Assembly (NCBI GenBank): GCA_029983675.1
Contig: JASBYY010000004.1
Coordinates: 10,896-74,895, forward strand
From: Bacteroidales bacterium
Lineage (GTDB): Bacteria; Bacteroidota; Bacteroidia; Bacteroidales; F082
Length of the DNA: 64,000 bases
Direction: 5' to 3'
Shown here: positions 1 to 8,592 of the stretch, one piece after another
Layout: the number at the start of each line of letters is the position of its first letter
Position numbering within the stretch: the stretch's first letter is position 1
Made by a program: the position numbers and the translations under genes
Notes under the pieces: model-generated
Databases searched by the model: none
Seen by the model: the letters and a program-made list of their open reading frames with translations, nothing else
What the model was told of the DNA's origin: nothing

Positions 1-1084
1 AACCAGGTGCATTGAGCGCATCGATGGCATAAAAACCGTTGCCATATCCTGTCCAGCCCCAGTTAAAATGGAAATAGCGGTTGTCATTGTAGCCGTCGCA
101 AATAAAAGCATGACCGCCAAGATTGGCATCATGACCGGAATAATAGGCAGGAAAACCTTCATCGAAATTGGCAATGAGCAAATCCTCCCATTCCGTCTTC
201 GAATAATTGTCGCGATTACGATGCGACATTGCCGAGGTGTATCTGAAATAATCCTTCATGGCACCGGGTACATTATTCGAATAGGCTCCGCTGCCATCAT
301 ATCCGTAGCCCATATCCACCGCCACGCCACAATGGTACATCAAAAGCGCAACCGCTTGTATTTGCACCAACGGTGAACCTGACGAAAGGTTGTTCGGCAT
401 ATTGGCCCAGTCATAGGTAGTCTCGCCAAAATTCACCGACTGTGTCGGAAAACCATTTGGGGTATAGGAATGGCTTCCTGTGCCCGTTTCAGGATAATCC
501 CAGTACTTCATGACCATGGCCATGGCATCGGCGACACATCCGACATACACATGTCCACCAGGACCTAAATTGTGAGGCGGGCAATAGTAGTTATATGGAT
601 AATCCTGATTCCACATCGTGGCAATCAAAGCGTTGACACCTTTTGTTTCGCGGGTTCCATCGATGGTACCATTGCTGCGCACCCACTCCCATTCCTGTTG
701 AATTTGAGGGTCAGCGGGGATACCTTTTTCGATGGCAAAAGCCATTTGTTCTTTATAATGATTAAGGTAGTAGCTTAATCCGTCAGGAGTATTCTCTGCA
801 TCAAAGCGTCCTTCCTCTGAATAACCCAGAATGGGTTTTGCAATATCGTCAGCCGAGACAATGACAAAACCATGGTCATAGTTGAAGACGTAAAGGCAAG
901 GCGTTCCGTTGTCGAGTGACAAAGTAAAGACATCTTCCACATCGGCAATTTGACGTGCCGAAGCCAGATTCTCTCGGGCGAAGCTCAAGCCCAGCTTATG
1001 CGCCTCTTGCAGGCTGACGGGAGCCGCCCATGCCGAAACAGCCATCAACACGGCTGAAAATAAGGTAAATAGTGTTTTTTTCAT
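1..1084 (-). CDS. C10 family (streptopain-like) cysteine protease, 3' end cut by window
   Basis: Secreted papain-fold cysteine protease precursor of peptidase family C10. The reverse-strand reading begins MKKTLFTLFSAVLMAVSAWA, a clear signal peptide. A propeptide region of the Spi type follows, with FVIVSADD near residue 75. The catalytic Cys lies in GHVYVGCVADAMAM and the catalytic His in GGHAFICDGY, followed by FHFNWGWTGYGNGFY, the usual C10 ending of the catalytic domain. The gene runs off the left edge, so any C-terminal sorting or adhesion domain is unseen. A TAnnTTTG box at 1125-1132 gives it its own promoter. Family membership is strong; the natural substrate is unknown. Confidence 0.9.
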   Translation of the reverse strand, partial: MKKTLFTLFSAVLMAVSAWAAPVSLQEAHKLGLSFARENLASARQIADVEDVFTLSLDNGTPCLYVFNYDHGFVIVSADDIAKPILGYSEEGRFDAENTPDGLSYYLNHYKEQMAFAIEKGIPADPQIQQEWEWVRSNGTIDGTRETKGVNALIATMWNQDYPYNYYCPPHNLGPGGHVYVGCVADAMAMVMKYWDYPETGTGSHSYTPNGFPTQSVNFGETTYDWANMPNNLSSGSPLVQIQAVALLMYHCGVAVDMGYGYDGSGAYSNNVPGAMKDYFRYTSAMSHRNRDNYSKTEWEDLLIANFDEGFPAYYSGHDANLGGHAFICDGYNDNRYFHFNWGWTGYGNGFYAIDALNAPG

Positions 1085-1124
1085 TGCGTAGTAATAAGTT
1101 TGTATTTGATTAGATTTGAGGGGA

Positions 1125-1132
1125 CAAAGATA
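1125..1132 (-). promoter_or_regulatory. -7 box of the C10 protease promoter
   Basis: On the reverse strand this reads TATCTTTG, a match to the Bacteroidota -7 consensus TAnnTTTG. It lies about 40 bases before the ATG at 1084. I see no well-spaced -33 TTG. Confidence 0.6.
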
Positions 1133-1175
1133 CTATTTTTTGATTGGGAACCACCAACGAAAAATAGAAAAATAA

Positions 1176-2441
1176 TCAGGTTTTCTGTTCTTTCTTTTTT
1201 GCTGCGGGAAACAGAATATTATTCAATATCAACCTATAGCCGGGCGAGTTGGGATACATGTCGAGTTCGGTGGGCGGATCGCCGACAATATGTCGGTAAT
1301 CCTCCGGGTCGTGACCGCCAAGAAAAGTCCAGAAGCCATTGCCGAAGTTACCATGGATATAGCGGTCTTCGCCAAAAGCCGCATTGTCGCCAAGTACTAC
1401 CACATCGGGCTTTACAAGGGTTTTATCGAACGCAGTGGTTTGTCCCATGAAACCCTTGATGAGTTTTTCGTGGCACTGGGTCAGCATGGTGGGCACAGGA
1501 TCCCATTTGGCCGAAAAGTCGAACAGCAAAAAATAGTCGTTGTCTTCGCGAACCATCTGCACACGTCTCTCGGTGACATCGATATTGGAGATTTCATATT
1601 CCTGAGGGTTTGTCGAAACAGTAAAGTCGGTGAAAGCGAAGCAGTTGTCATAATCTACCCGCTGCGGGTCGCCGTTGCGAATAGGATCGCCGTCGAACAT
1701 CATGTCGCAAATATCAAGGCCATCGGCTGACAATGCCACATCGTAGCTGTCAGGGGCGGAACACATGGCAAACATGTAGCCACCTCCCGCGACAAACTCA
1801 CGGATTTTCTTGGCAACGGCAAGTTTCAATTGAGAGACCTTTGAAAAGCCCCAGCGTTGAGCCGTTTCGTTTTGCAACCGCACATCTTCCTGATACCAAG
1901 GAAAAGTGCGGTAACGTGCCCAAAACTTGCCGAACTGTCCGGTAAAATCCTCATGGTGCAGGTGCAGCCAGTCGTATGTAGGCAACACCCCTTGCAGCAC
2001 CTCGTCGTCATACACCACATCATAAGGAATCTCGGCATAGGTCAACACCAACGTGACCGCATCGTCCCAAGGCAGATTGTTTTTGGGTGCATACACGGCA
2101 ATACGCGGCACTTTTTGCAGTTTCATTTCATCCATATTGACACCGGGATCGGCAATTTCGGCCAGAATAGCATCGGCTTGTGCATCGGCAATCACCTGAT
2201 ACGAGACGTTACGCACCTTGCATTCGCGTTCTATCTTGTCGTGAAAGGGAATCAAATAGCTACCGCCCTTGTAGTTGAGCAGCCAACTGATCTCCACCTC
2301 TCGCTGCAACACCCAATAGGCTACACCGTAGGCCTTCAGATGATTGCTCTGTTTGTTGTCCATGGGAATCAGCAGATAAGCCGCATGTAACGGCATTATT
2401 GCTGCAAACGCCATCAATAAAACCAAAACGATTTTTCTCAT
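1176..2441 (-). CDS. Secreted conserved Bacteroidota protein, glutamine-amidotransferase-like fold
   Basis: A 421-residue protein with an N-terminal signal peptide (MRKIVLVLLMAFAAIMPLHA). Close relatives in Bacteroidota are, to my recollection, often labelled asparagine synthetase B, but I see no AsnB catalytic start (no Cys2) and no PPi-loop. The middle contains GGGYMFAMCSAPDS near residue 220, which resembles the nucleophile elbow of class I GATase/ThuA-like folds. A Gly-rich segment GNGFWTFLGGHDPEDY lies near residue 370. It is the last gene of an apparent operon after the helix-hairpin-helix gene (33-base gap) and the NSS transporter. Its function is unknown; an envelope or periplasmic location follows from the signal peptide. 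Confidence 0.65.
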   Translation of the reverse strand: MRKIVLVLLMAFAAIMPLHAAYLLIPMDNKQSNHLKAYGVAYWVLQREVEISWLLNYKGGSYLIPFHDKIERECKVRNVSYQVIADAQADAILAEIADPGVNMDEMKLQKVPRIAVYAPKNNLPWDDAVTLVLTYAEIPYDVVYDDEVLQGVLPTYDWLHLHHEDFTGQFGKFWARYRTFPWYQEDVRLQNETAQRWGFSKVSQLKLAVAKKIREFVAGGGYMFAMCSAPDSYDVALSADGLDICDMMFDGDPIRNGDPQRVDYDNCFAFTDFTVSTNPQEYEISNIDVTERRVQMVREDNDYFLLFDFSAKWDPVPTMLTQCHEKLIKGFMGQTTAFDKTLVKPDVVVLGDNAAFGEDRYIHGNFGNGFWTFLGGHDPEDYRHIVGDPPTELDMYPNSPGYRLILNNILFPAAKKKEQKT

Positions 2442-2474
2442 ACCACTAAATCTATCACAAACCGGTTAAACACT

Positions 2475-3404
2475 TCAATAAGCCAAATAACGTTCCAAGG
2501 CCGGATTGGGCTGATGCTGACTGCCCAGAACAGTCAACAACTGCTGCCAATCCTTGACAAATCCACGCGATTCCCGATACCGCTCTATCGCCTTTACCAT
2601 TTCATAATCCAGATACGGGTGGCTGAGAAGGGTCTTGAAATCGGAACGGTTCACATCAAGCTTTTGGGGGACGAATGCTCCATCCAAAACGATATATGGC
2701 GCAATGGCTTCATAGCGTGCCGAATCCATTCCTTTCACCTCGCGAAGCTGTTCCTTATTCAAAAAACCGCCAAGTTTTTTCCGATATGCCATGATGCGCT
2801 GCACCATGTAGCACCCTAACCGTGGCAACCTCTCAAATGTAGCGGAATCCGCTAAATTAATATCAACAATGGGAATTTCTTTGATCTCAGAGGTTTCCAT
2901 CTCGTTTTCAGCAAATTGCATTCCTGCATCAAGGCTTTTGGCTTCATAACTGCGAGGGGCGGCGGCGGGAATAACGATATAGGGTTCCAGAACGGCATAC
3001 ACCGCTTCGCTAATGGAATACAGTTTCTTGAAATCCTTCTTGGAGTAGAAAGCGCCACCCTTGGCACGGTAATTCATGATGCCCCGAATCTGCCGTTCAG
3101 TCAACCCGAGACGTTGCCAGTCGGACTCGCTCATGCTATTCGGATTGAACGGAAACGGATTCAACCGGCTTTCTGCCGCATCCTTTTGAAACAGGTTCTC
3201 CCGCTTATTGGCAATATGCTGGTTGATGGCAACCTGTTGCCGTCGGATCAAGGAGTCGAGATTGTGAAAAGTAAAAATGCGATCTCCATTTAAGGACGGC
3301 ATGAAAATATTCAGGCCGATCAATATCAAGACAACCAGCATGACCGAAATAAGGGCGATGCGTTCACCCCGTGTGAATATGAGCGGTTTTTTATGGTTTT
3401 CCAT
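2475..3404 (-). CDS. Helix-hairpin-helix (ComEA-like) protein, membrane anchored
   Basis: A 309-residue protein. A short basic start is followed by one hydrophobic segment (residues about 16-35, ALISVMLVVLILIGLNIF). The rest carries three helix-hairpin-helix units: NPNSMSESDWQRLGLTERQI near residue 90, VDINLADSATFERLPRLG near 177, and LDVNRSDFKTLLSHPYLD near 251. The second and third match the ComEA/T2SK-type HHH in which each motif starts (V/L)D(I/V)N. Such proteins bind DNA non-specifically or serve as scaffolds. The start lies 6 bases after the NSS transporter stop, so the two are co-transcribed. Its role is unknown. Confidence 0.75.
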   Translation of the reverse strand: MENHKKPLIFTRGERIALISVMLVVLILIGLNIFMPSLNGDRIFTFHNLDSLIRRQQVAINQHIANKRENLFQKDAAESRLNPFPFNPNSMSESDWQRLGLTERQIRGIMNYRAKGGAFYSKKDFKKLYSISEAVYAVLEPYIVIPAAAPRSYEAKSLDAGMQFAENEMETSEIKEIPIVDINLADSATFERLPRLGCYMVQRIMAYRKKLGGFLNKEQLREVKGMDSARYEAIAPYIVLDGAFVPQKLDVNRSDFKTLLSHPYLDYEMVKAIERYRESRGFVKDWQQLLTVLGSQHQPNPALERYLAY

Positions 3405-3410
3405 TGGTTG

Positions 3411-4763
3411 TTATCGTATGCAATTGATAAATATAGCCGCAATAAGAACAGGAGCTATATATTTGATAATAAATAAAATAACTCCTTTCATTTTCAGTTT
3501 TAATTGACCTTCGTTGGTGATTTCTCCGAAAAACTTCCTCTTGCCCATAAACCAGCCTACAAACACTACAGTCAAAAGACCGCCGATGGGCAGCAGGATG
3601 TTCGATGAGAAGAAGTCGAGACCGTCAAACAGGGGTCGCCTTCCTACGACAAACTTGGTGTCGCCGGTAAGACTCAACGAGGCAAACACCCCTAAAATCA
3701 GTGTTGCAGCAGAAGCTAGCACCGTGGCGAGTTTGCGCGTAATACGCAGCTCCTCGGCCAAATAGGCCACCATGACTTCTAACAGTGAAATAGTGGATGT
3801 GAGCGCAGCAATGGCTAACAGCACAAAGAAAATGATGCAAAAGAAATAGCCGCCTTGCATCTGATTAAAAATCATCGGCAAGGTGTTGAAAACCAGTCCC
3901 GTTCCAGCAGTAGGCTGAATGCCGAACGAAAATGCGGCTGGAAAAATCACGACACCGGCCAAAACAGCAACCAAAGTATCCGACAATGTGACCGACAATG
4001 CCGTTGTGGCAAGGTTGTCGTTTTTATTAATATAGGATCCGTAGGTAATCAAAGCGCCCATACCTACACTCAACGAAAAGAACGCCTGTCCCAACGCGCT
4101 GATAAGCACCTTCCCCGTTATTTTTGAGAAATCGGCATGGAACAGAAACCGAAAGCCCTCGCCTGCATTGGGAAGTGAAAGCGATTTGACCCCAAGAATA
4201 ATCAGAATGAGCAGCAGCAATGGCATGAGGATCTTCGAATAGCGTTCGATACCTTTTTTCACCCCGTTGAACACCACAAATCCGGTCAGAAAGATGAAAA
4301 CCGACTGCCACATGACATTGCGCCAACCCAAGTTGTGGAAATCGCTGAAATCCCGTTCTATGGCTGCAAGCTCCTTGCCTTGAAAGTCGTTGCCCACGGC
4401 TTTGACGATGTATTCGAGTGTCCATCCCGACACTGTGGAGTAAAACGACAGCAGAATCCATGCACAGAACACCCCCATAAAACCCACAAGCGGCCAGGCC
4501 GACTTCGGTGCGAGCGCCCTGAAAGCCCCGACGGGATTGCGTTGCGCCTTTCGGCCGATAATAAACTCCGACAACATGGTAGGAATACCCAGCACAAGGA
4601 CAATGAACAGATAAACCAACAAAAAGGCACCGCCTCCGTTGTTTCCCGCCTCGCACGGGAAACGATAAATGTTGCCCAGCCCGACGGCAGAACCCGCAGC
4701 GGCAGCAATAATGCCTATCTTCGACCCAAAGCCATCCCTGCTTCTATGTTGATTTTCAGTCAT
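3411..4763 (-). CDS. Sodium-dependent transporter, NSS/SNF family
   Basis: A 450-residue polytopic membrane protein of the neurotransmitter:sodium symporter family. The unwound TM1 region reads AAAGSAVGLGNIYRFPCEAG (residues about 20-39), the Na+/substrate site signature of LeuT-fold members. About eleven or twelve hydrophobic segments follow. Substrates are usually amino acids or related small amines; the sequence does not say which. It is the first gene of the unit that continues with the HHH protein and the secreted GATase-like protein. A TAnnTTTG box lies at 4856-4863. Confidence 0.9.
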   Translation of the reverse strand: MTENQHRSRDGFGSKIGIIAAAAGSAVGLGNIYRFPCEAGNNGGGAFLLVYLFIVLVLGIPTMLSEFIIGRKAQRNPVGAFRALAPKSAWPLVGFMGVFCAWILLSFYSTVSGWTLEYIVKAVGNDFQGKELAAIERDFSDFHNLGWRNVMWQSVFIFLTGFVVFNGVKKGIERYSKILMPLLLLILIILGVKSLSLPNAGEGFRFLFHADFSKITGKVLISALGQAFFSLSVGMGALITYGSYINKNDNLATTALSVTLSDTLVAVLAGVVIFPAAFSFGIQPTAGTGLVFNTLPMIFNQMQGGYFFCIIFFVLLAIAALTSTISLLEVMVAYLAEELRITRKLATVLASAATLILGVFASLSLTGDTKFVVGRRPLFDGLDFFSSNILLPIGGLLTVVFVGWFMGKRKFFGEITNEGQLKLKMKGVILFIIKYIAPVLIAAIFINCIR

Positions 4764-4855
4764 TTGAATTGTTTTTGGTTGCTATGAATACTGCTGTTCA
4801 TTAGAAATCAAGCTGCTACATACCATTACAACAGCCATCGTTTTAGAACAAAGTG

Positions 4856-4863
4856 CAAAAATA
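4856..4863 (-). promoter_or_regulatory. -7 box of the NSS transporter operon
   Basis: The reverse strand reads TATTTTTG, matching TAnnTTTG, about 90 bases before the transporter ATG. Confidence 0.5.
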
Positions 4864-4937
4864 GAAAAATAACAGTCCAATTACTGATACTTGTACGGTA
4901 AAAAAAGAATGGTATCTTACCGCCCAAAAAGACAGCT

Positions 4938-5597
4938 TTAACGTTTCTCGCCAAAAGCGAGGTCGCCGGCATCGCCGAGACCCGGAACGATGTAGGCACG
5001 TGCCGTCAGTTCATCGTCAATAGCACCCACCCAGAGTGTCATCGGCATGTTGTTGAAAACCCGTTCGACATACGCTACACCTTCGGCGCTGGCAATCGCC
5101 ACGGCCACATGGATATGGCTCGGCGTATTGTCTTCACTCAACAACCCTGACAAAGTCTTGTGAAAGGCTTCACCTGTCGCCAGCATCGGGTCGCAAAGGA
5201 TCAATGTCCTACCGTCCAGATCGGGCGCCGAGTAGTACTCCACCTTGATTTCAAAGTCTTCGTTTTTATCGTATTTCCGGTATGCAGCGATGAAACCGCT
5301 ATCCGACTTGTCGAATACATTCAGGAATCCGGCATGAAACGGCAGACCTGCCCTTAAAATGGTGGCGATGACGGGTTGTTCGGCGGGTACACGCACCGTT
5401 TTTACACCTAACTGGGTGTCCACCTCGATTTCTTCGTATTCCAAGGTCTTGCTAATTTCATACGCCATCACCTCGCCCATACGTTCCAGGTTACGGCGAA
5501 ACCTCATGCGGTCGAGCTGGATGTCGGCATCGCGAACCTCGGCAATGTACTGGTTGAAAATACTGTCCTGATGTCCTAAATTGATGATCTGAACCAT
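4938..5597 (-). CDS. upp: Uracil phosphoribosyltransferase
   Basis: Converts uracil and PRPP to UMP in pyrimidine salvage. The PRPP loop reads ILCDPMLATGEA (canonical DPMLATGGS), and the C-terminal uracil-binding region reads IVPGLGDAGDLAFG. The body contains PVIATILRAGLPFHAGFL and IKVEYYSAPDLDGRT, as in other Upp proteins. I chose the ATG at 5597 (MVQIINLG, 219 residues) over an upstream ATG at 5621, because the -7 box at 5619-5626 overlaps that upstream codon and would place it before the transcript start. Stand-alone gene. Confidence 0.93.
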   Translation of the reverse strand: MVQIINLGHQDSIFNQYIAEVRDADIQLDRMRFRRNLERMGEVMAYEISKTLEYEEIEVDTQLGVKTVRVPAEQPVIATILRAGLPFHAGFLNVFDKSDSGFIAAYRKYDKNEDFEIKVEYYSAPDLDGRTLILCDPMLATGEAFHKTLSGLLSEDNTPSHIHVAVAIASAEGVAYVERVFNNMPMTLWVGAIDDELTARAYIVPGLGDAGDLAFGEKR

Positions 5598-5618
5598 AAT
5601 TATGCAATGTTTGGGCTT

Positions 5619-5626
5619 CAAAGATA
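5619..5626 (-). promoter_or_regulatory. -7 box of upp
   Basis: The reverse strand reads TATCTTTG (TAnnTTTG), about 20 bases before the chosen start codon. Confidence 0.6.
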
Positions 5627-5705
5627 ATCAATCCTGACCAAACACGGCCGTTTTTCATGAAAAAATCACATAGAGCATCGTTTCTACTGACAGGAAAACA
5701 CTGAA

Positions 5706-5734
5706 GAGATGCTGAATCGAGTTCAACATGACGG
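5706..5734. repeat. Dispersed intergenic repeat, copy 1
   Basis: A 29-base unit beginning GAGATGCTGAAT and ending ACATGACGG. It differs from the copy at 5927-5955 at three positions. The core is an imperfect inverted repeat (GCTGAA...TTCAaC). Similar GCTGAA-N-TTCAGCATGAC units are common between genes in Bacteroidales. Confidence 0.65.
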
Positions 5735-5740
5735 TTTTTG

Positions 5741-5774
5741 ATGAGGCATGACGGAAACAAATGAGGCATGACGG
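5741..5774. repeat. Short tandem repeat
   Basis: Two copies of ATGAGGCATGACGG, 20 bases apart, between the two dispersed repeats. Confidence 0.6.
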
Positions 5775-5926
5775 GTTCTAATAGAACGGAATGGGTACAA
5801 CCCAATCAGACTTACAGTGTTCCTCCTCTCATATCATTCCAAACATGTCATTCCGACAACAATCCAGAATCTGTTTGGAATCTCCTTATGAGGACATGGT
5901 TTTATTAAAACAATACAGCTGGTAAT

Positions 5927-5955
5927 GAGATGCTGAATCAAGTTCAGCATGACGT
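5927..5955. repeat. Dispersed intergenic repeat, copy 2
   Basis: The second copy of the 29-base unit at 5706-5734, here with a perfect GCTGAA...TTCAGC inverted repeat. Confidence 0.65.
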
Positions 5956-6043
5956 TGGTCAACATAACCATATACAGAATGGGCGAGACAATGCCCGGCG
6001 CACGTCCGTTGCGCAGCTTGGTTAGTTGTCCGTTCAAGATGCC

Positions 6044-7381
6044 CTACAATTCCATGCCATAGAGATGCATCTTGTTGTAGAGTGTCTTTCGGTCGATTTG
6101 AAGCAGTCGGGCCGCAACGGTTTTGTTGCCCCTCGCCTTTTTCAGTGCGGCGACAATCTGTTCCCTTTCGTTTTCGGGATTCAATGCCAAGTCCGGTTCT
6201 TGCGCCGCTGTTTCCTTTATCTCTTTCGCTGGTGCAGCGAACACCGGCAAATCCTCCACTTCCACCTTGTCGCCTTCGGCAAACAGCACACAACGGCGCA
6301 CCACGTTGCGCAGTTCGCGCAGGTTGCCGCTCCAACGTTGCTGCTTAAGCACCGACAAGGCTTCGTCCGAAAATCCTTTCACTTCCTTGTTCAGTTCTTC
6401 GTTGGCCTGACTGACAAAGTAGGTGGCAAATGCCTGCAAATCATCTATCCTTTCGCGCAGCGGCGGCACGTCAAGCGAAAACTCGTTGATACGGTGGTAG
6501 AGGTCCTGGCGGAACCGCCCTTCTGCAATGGCTTTCTCCACATCCTCGTTGGTGGCGGCTATGATACGCACGTCCACGCTCACGTCGGTGGCCGAACCTA
6601 CTGGGCGCACTTTCTGTTCTTGCAAGGCACGCAGCAGCTGCATCTGCACTTCATAAGGAAGGTTGCCCACCTCGTCAAGAAAAACCGTCCCGCCTTTTGC
6701 TTGTTCAAAAACACCTTTTTTGTTGGCAATAGCAGAGGTGAATGAGCCTTTCAAATGCCCAAACAACTCGCTGGGTGCCAATTCTTTGGAAAGACTTCCG
6801 CAATCAACGGCAATAAAAGGCTTGTCCTTGCGCAGACTTCTTTCGTGAATCAGCCTTGCAATATATTCCTTGCCCGTTCCGCTCTCTCCAAGTATCAAAA
6901 CGGAGAACTTGGTCGGGGCAACGAGTTCGATGTGTTTGTACAAGCGTTGGATAAGCCGGCTTTTGCCCATCACCATCTCCCCTTTTTCCTCCGCTTTTCC
7001 GGGTTCTTCCCGCTCCACTTTCGAGGAAAGGGCTGCTTCTATTTTTTCTTCCAATACGGCGGGACTGATGGGCTTTTTCAGATAATCGAAAGCACCGAGT
7101 TTCATTGCGGAAACAGCAGTCTGCACTTCGGCATAGCCTGTCATGACAATAATAGGAACCCTTCTCTTGATATGTTCCCTGACCCAAGCCATCAGCATGA
7201 TACCGTCGCCATCGGGAAGACGCAGATCGGTAAGAATCAAGTCGAAACTATTTGAGGCAATCTCACGCTTTGCCTGTGCACAACGGGTAGACAAGGTGGC
7301 TTCGAAATCATTCTTCTTGAGCCACGTCTGTATCATGGCACCAAAAGCGGCATCATCTTCAACAATCAATATTTTTCGCAT
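6044..7381 (-). CDS. Sigma-54-dependent response regulator, NtrC family
   Basis: A two-component regulator of about 445 residues. The receiver domain (1-120) has the acidic pair EDD and phospho-acceptor Asp in LILTDLRLPDGDG. The AAA+ sigma-54 domain has Walker A GESGTGKE and Walker B GGTVFLDEVG. A Fis-type helix-turn-helix ends the protein (NKTVAARLLQIDRKTLYNKM). The sigma-54 contact loop, normally GAFTGA, reads GSFTSA. No histidine kinase gene is adjacent, so its partner is unknown. I prefer the ATG at 7381 (MRKILIVEDD); an in-frame ATG two codons upstream at 7387 is also possible. Its own -7 box is at 7405-7412. Confidence 0.92.
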   Translation of the reverse strand: MRKILIVEDDAAFGAMIQTWLKKNDFEATLSTRCAQAKREIASNSFDLILTDLRLPDGDGIMLMAWVREHIKRRVPIIVMTGYAEVQTAVSAMKLGAFDYLKKPISPAVLEEKIEAALSSKVEREEPGKAEEKGEMVMGKSRLIQRLYKHIELVAPTKFSVLILGESGTGKEYIARLIHERSLRKDKPFIAVDCGSLSKELAPSELFGHLKGSFTSAIANKKGVFEQAKGGTVFLDEVGNLPYEVQMQLLRALQEQKVRPVGSATDVSVDVRIIAATNEDVEKAIAEGRFRQDLYHRINEFSLDVPPLRERIDDLQAFATYFVSQANEELNKEVKGFSDEALSVLKQQRWSGNLRELRNVVRRCVLFAEGDKVEVEDLPVFAAPAKEIKETAAQEPDLALNPENEREQIVAALKKARGNKTVAARLLQIDRKTLYNKMHLYGMEL

Positions 7382-7404
7382 GATCACATCTCGATTACGT
7401 GTTG

Positions 7405-7412
7405 CAAAGATA
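7405..7412 (-). promoter_or_regulatory. -7 box of the sigma-54 response regulator gene
   Basis: The reverse strand reads TATCTTTG, about 20 bases before the start codon. Confidence 0.55.
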
Positions 7413-7458
7413 ATGTTTTTTTTCGCTTACTTGCCACTGGGAAACGGTATGTGTGAAT

Positions 7459-7493
7459 AAAAAAGAGCCTCGCTTCGGGGAGAAGCTGAGGCT
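7459..7493 (-). terminator. Rho-independent terminator of the lipoprotein gene
   Basis: On the reverse strand AGCCTC pairs with GAGGCT, with an inner GCTTC/GAAGC stem, followed by CTTTTTT. It lies just after the stop at 7521. Confidence 0.8.
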
Positions 7494-7520
7494 ACTTAAA
7501 ATTGAAAACGAGCAGAAATT

Positions 7521-8390
7521 TTATTTGATCGCGACGACCAAATAATTGGACACCTTCCAGAAGGCCTCGGTGTTAGTGATTTCAAGCGTAAGCATTTCAT
7601 CTTCACCATTAACGAGATTATAGGAACCTTCAGGATGACTTGTCATAATTGTAGCTTTTTTAGTATTCAGCGGAATGGAGGTTAAAGTTCTCCTATCAGC
7701 CTGCACAAACACATTGCTGTCAGAGAAATTCTGGGGCTGCAACTTCTTCGATTTGAAGAGGCCACCATTTGTCAGAATACCCATTTCCACCATGTTCTTT
7801 GGAGTGGCGGCTATGTACCACACCGTGTTCATGCTGGCATCCTGCGTCTTGATCACAGCTTGCTGGGCGGCATTCTGCACACCGAGTGTCTGAATGGTGT
7901 CGTTCAGGGTGATAACTTGTTCGTTCAGAGCAGTTATCTGTTCCTTACCAGCCTGCACTTCGGCCATCAGATTATTAATGAATGTGTCTTTTTCAGCAAT
8001 TTCGTTTTTCAGACGGGCAATGGTTGCTCCCAATGCCTTGGATTTTGAACCTTGTTCGTTAAGGCGTTTCTCCAAATCCTCAATTTTGGTTCTGTTTTCC
8101 TGCAAGGTGTTCTGCAAGGCGTTGATTTGCGACAAAGCGCGCTTTTTATTGCCCTCCTGGTTGTCAACCATGATAATGCCTTCAGCTGCCCGAACCTGGT
8201 CCAAAGCCTGTTCGATTTCGTTGATAGCGCTCAAGGTGGAATCGAATTCATTATTCACATTTTCGTATTGCAAGGCAATGGAATCTCTTTCTGCAAGAAG
8301 AGTCTGATACTGACGTGACTTTTCTACACATGATGTGACTCCCAATAAAAACATTGCACTTACTGCGATTATAAAAACATTCTTTCTCAT
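7521..8390 (-). CDS. Coiled-coil lipoprotein, conserved in Bacteroidales
   Basis: A 289-residue protein with a lipoprotein signal (MRKNVFIIAVSAMFLLGVTSC, lipobox VTSC). Residues about 25-185 are heptad-rich (QYENVNNEFDSTLSAINEIE, then NEIAEKDTFINNLMAEVQ) and should form a long coiled coil. The remaining roughly 100 residues (WYIAATPKNMVEMGILTNGG onward) look like a small beta domain. I know no function for the family; an envelope spacer or scaffold role is inference. It is transcribed alone, with a terminator just downstream. Confidence 0.8.
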   Translation of the reverse strand: MRKNVFIIAVSAMFLLGVTSCVEKSRQYQTLLAERDSIALQYENVNNEFDSTLSAINEIEQALDQVRAAEGIIMVDNQEGNKKRALSQINALQNTLQENRTKIEDLEKRLNEQGSKSKALGATIARLKNEIAEKDTFINNLMAEVQAGKEQITALNEQVITLNDTIQTLGVQNAAQQAVIKTQDASMNTVWYIAATPKNMVEMGILTNGGLFKSKKLQPQNFSDSNVFVQADRRTLTSIPLNTKKATIMTSHPEGSYNLVNGEDEMLTLEITNTEAFWKVSNYLVVAIK

Positions 8391-8592
8391 AAAAATACAC
8401 TTTTAATTATCGCCCCTCATGAGAGCATTTATTATGCCAAATCATTATTTGAAATACAAATACTTGATAATTAAATATTTGCAATACTAAATCCAAAAGA
8501 ATACCACTGTGGAATTGTGTGGAAAACCGTGGCAAAACGACATTGGGATGCGGAAAAAGTGTGCATTGAAAATTTCCACAATACACATTCCC

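Larger units (their letters stand above)
5598..6043. other. Gene-free spacer between upp and the response regulator
   Basis: No convincing gene in either direction. It contains two copies of a 29-base dispersed repeat (5706-5734 and 5927-5955), a short tandem repeat at 5741-5774, and the upp promoter. Open frames here are short and lack family features. Confidence 0.7.

Noticed and set aside
6026..6745. 239-codon plus-strand frame opposite the response regulator
   Set aside because: Shadow of the sigma-54 regulator gene.
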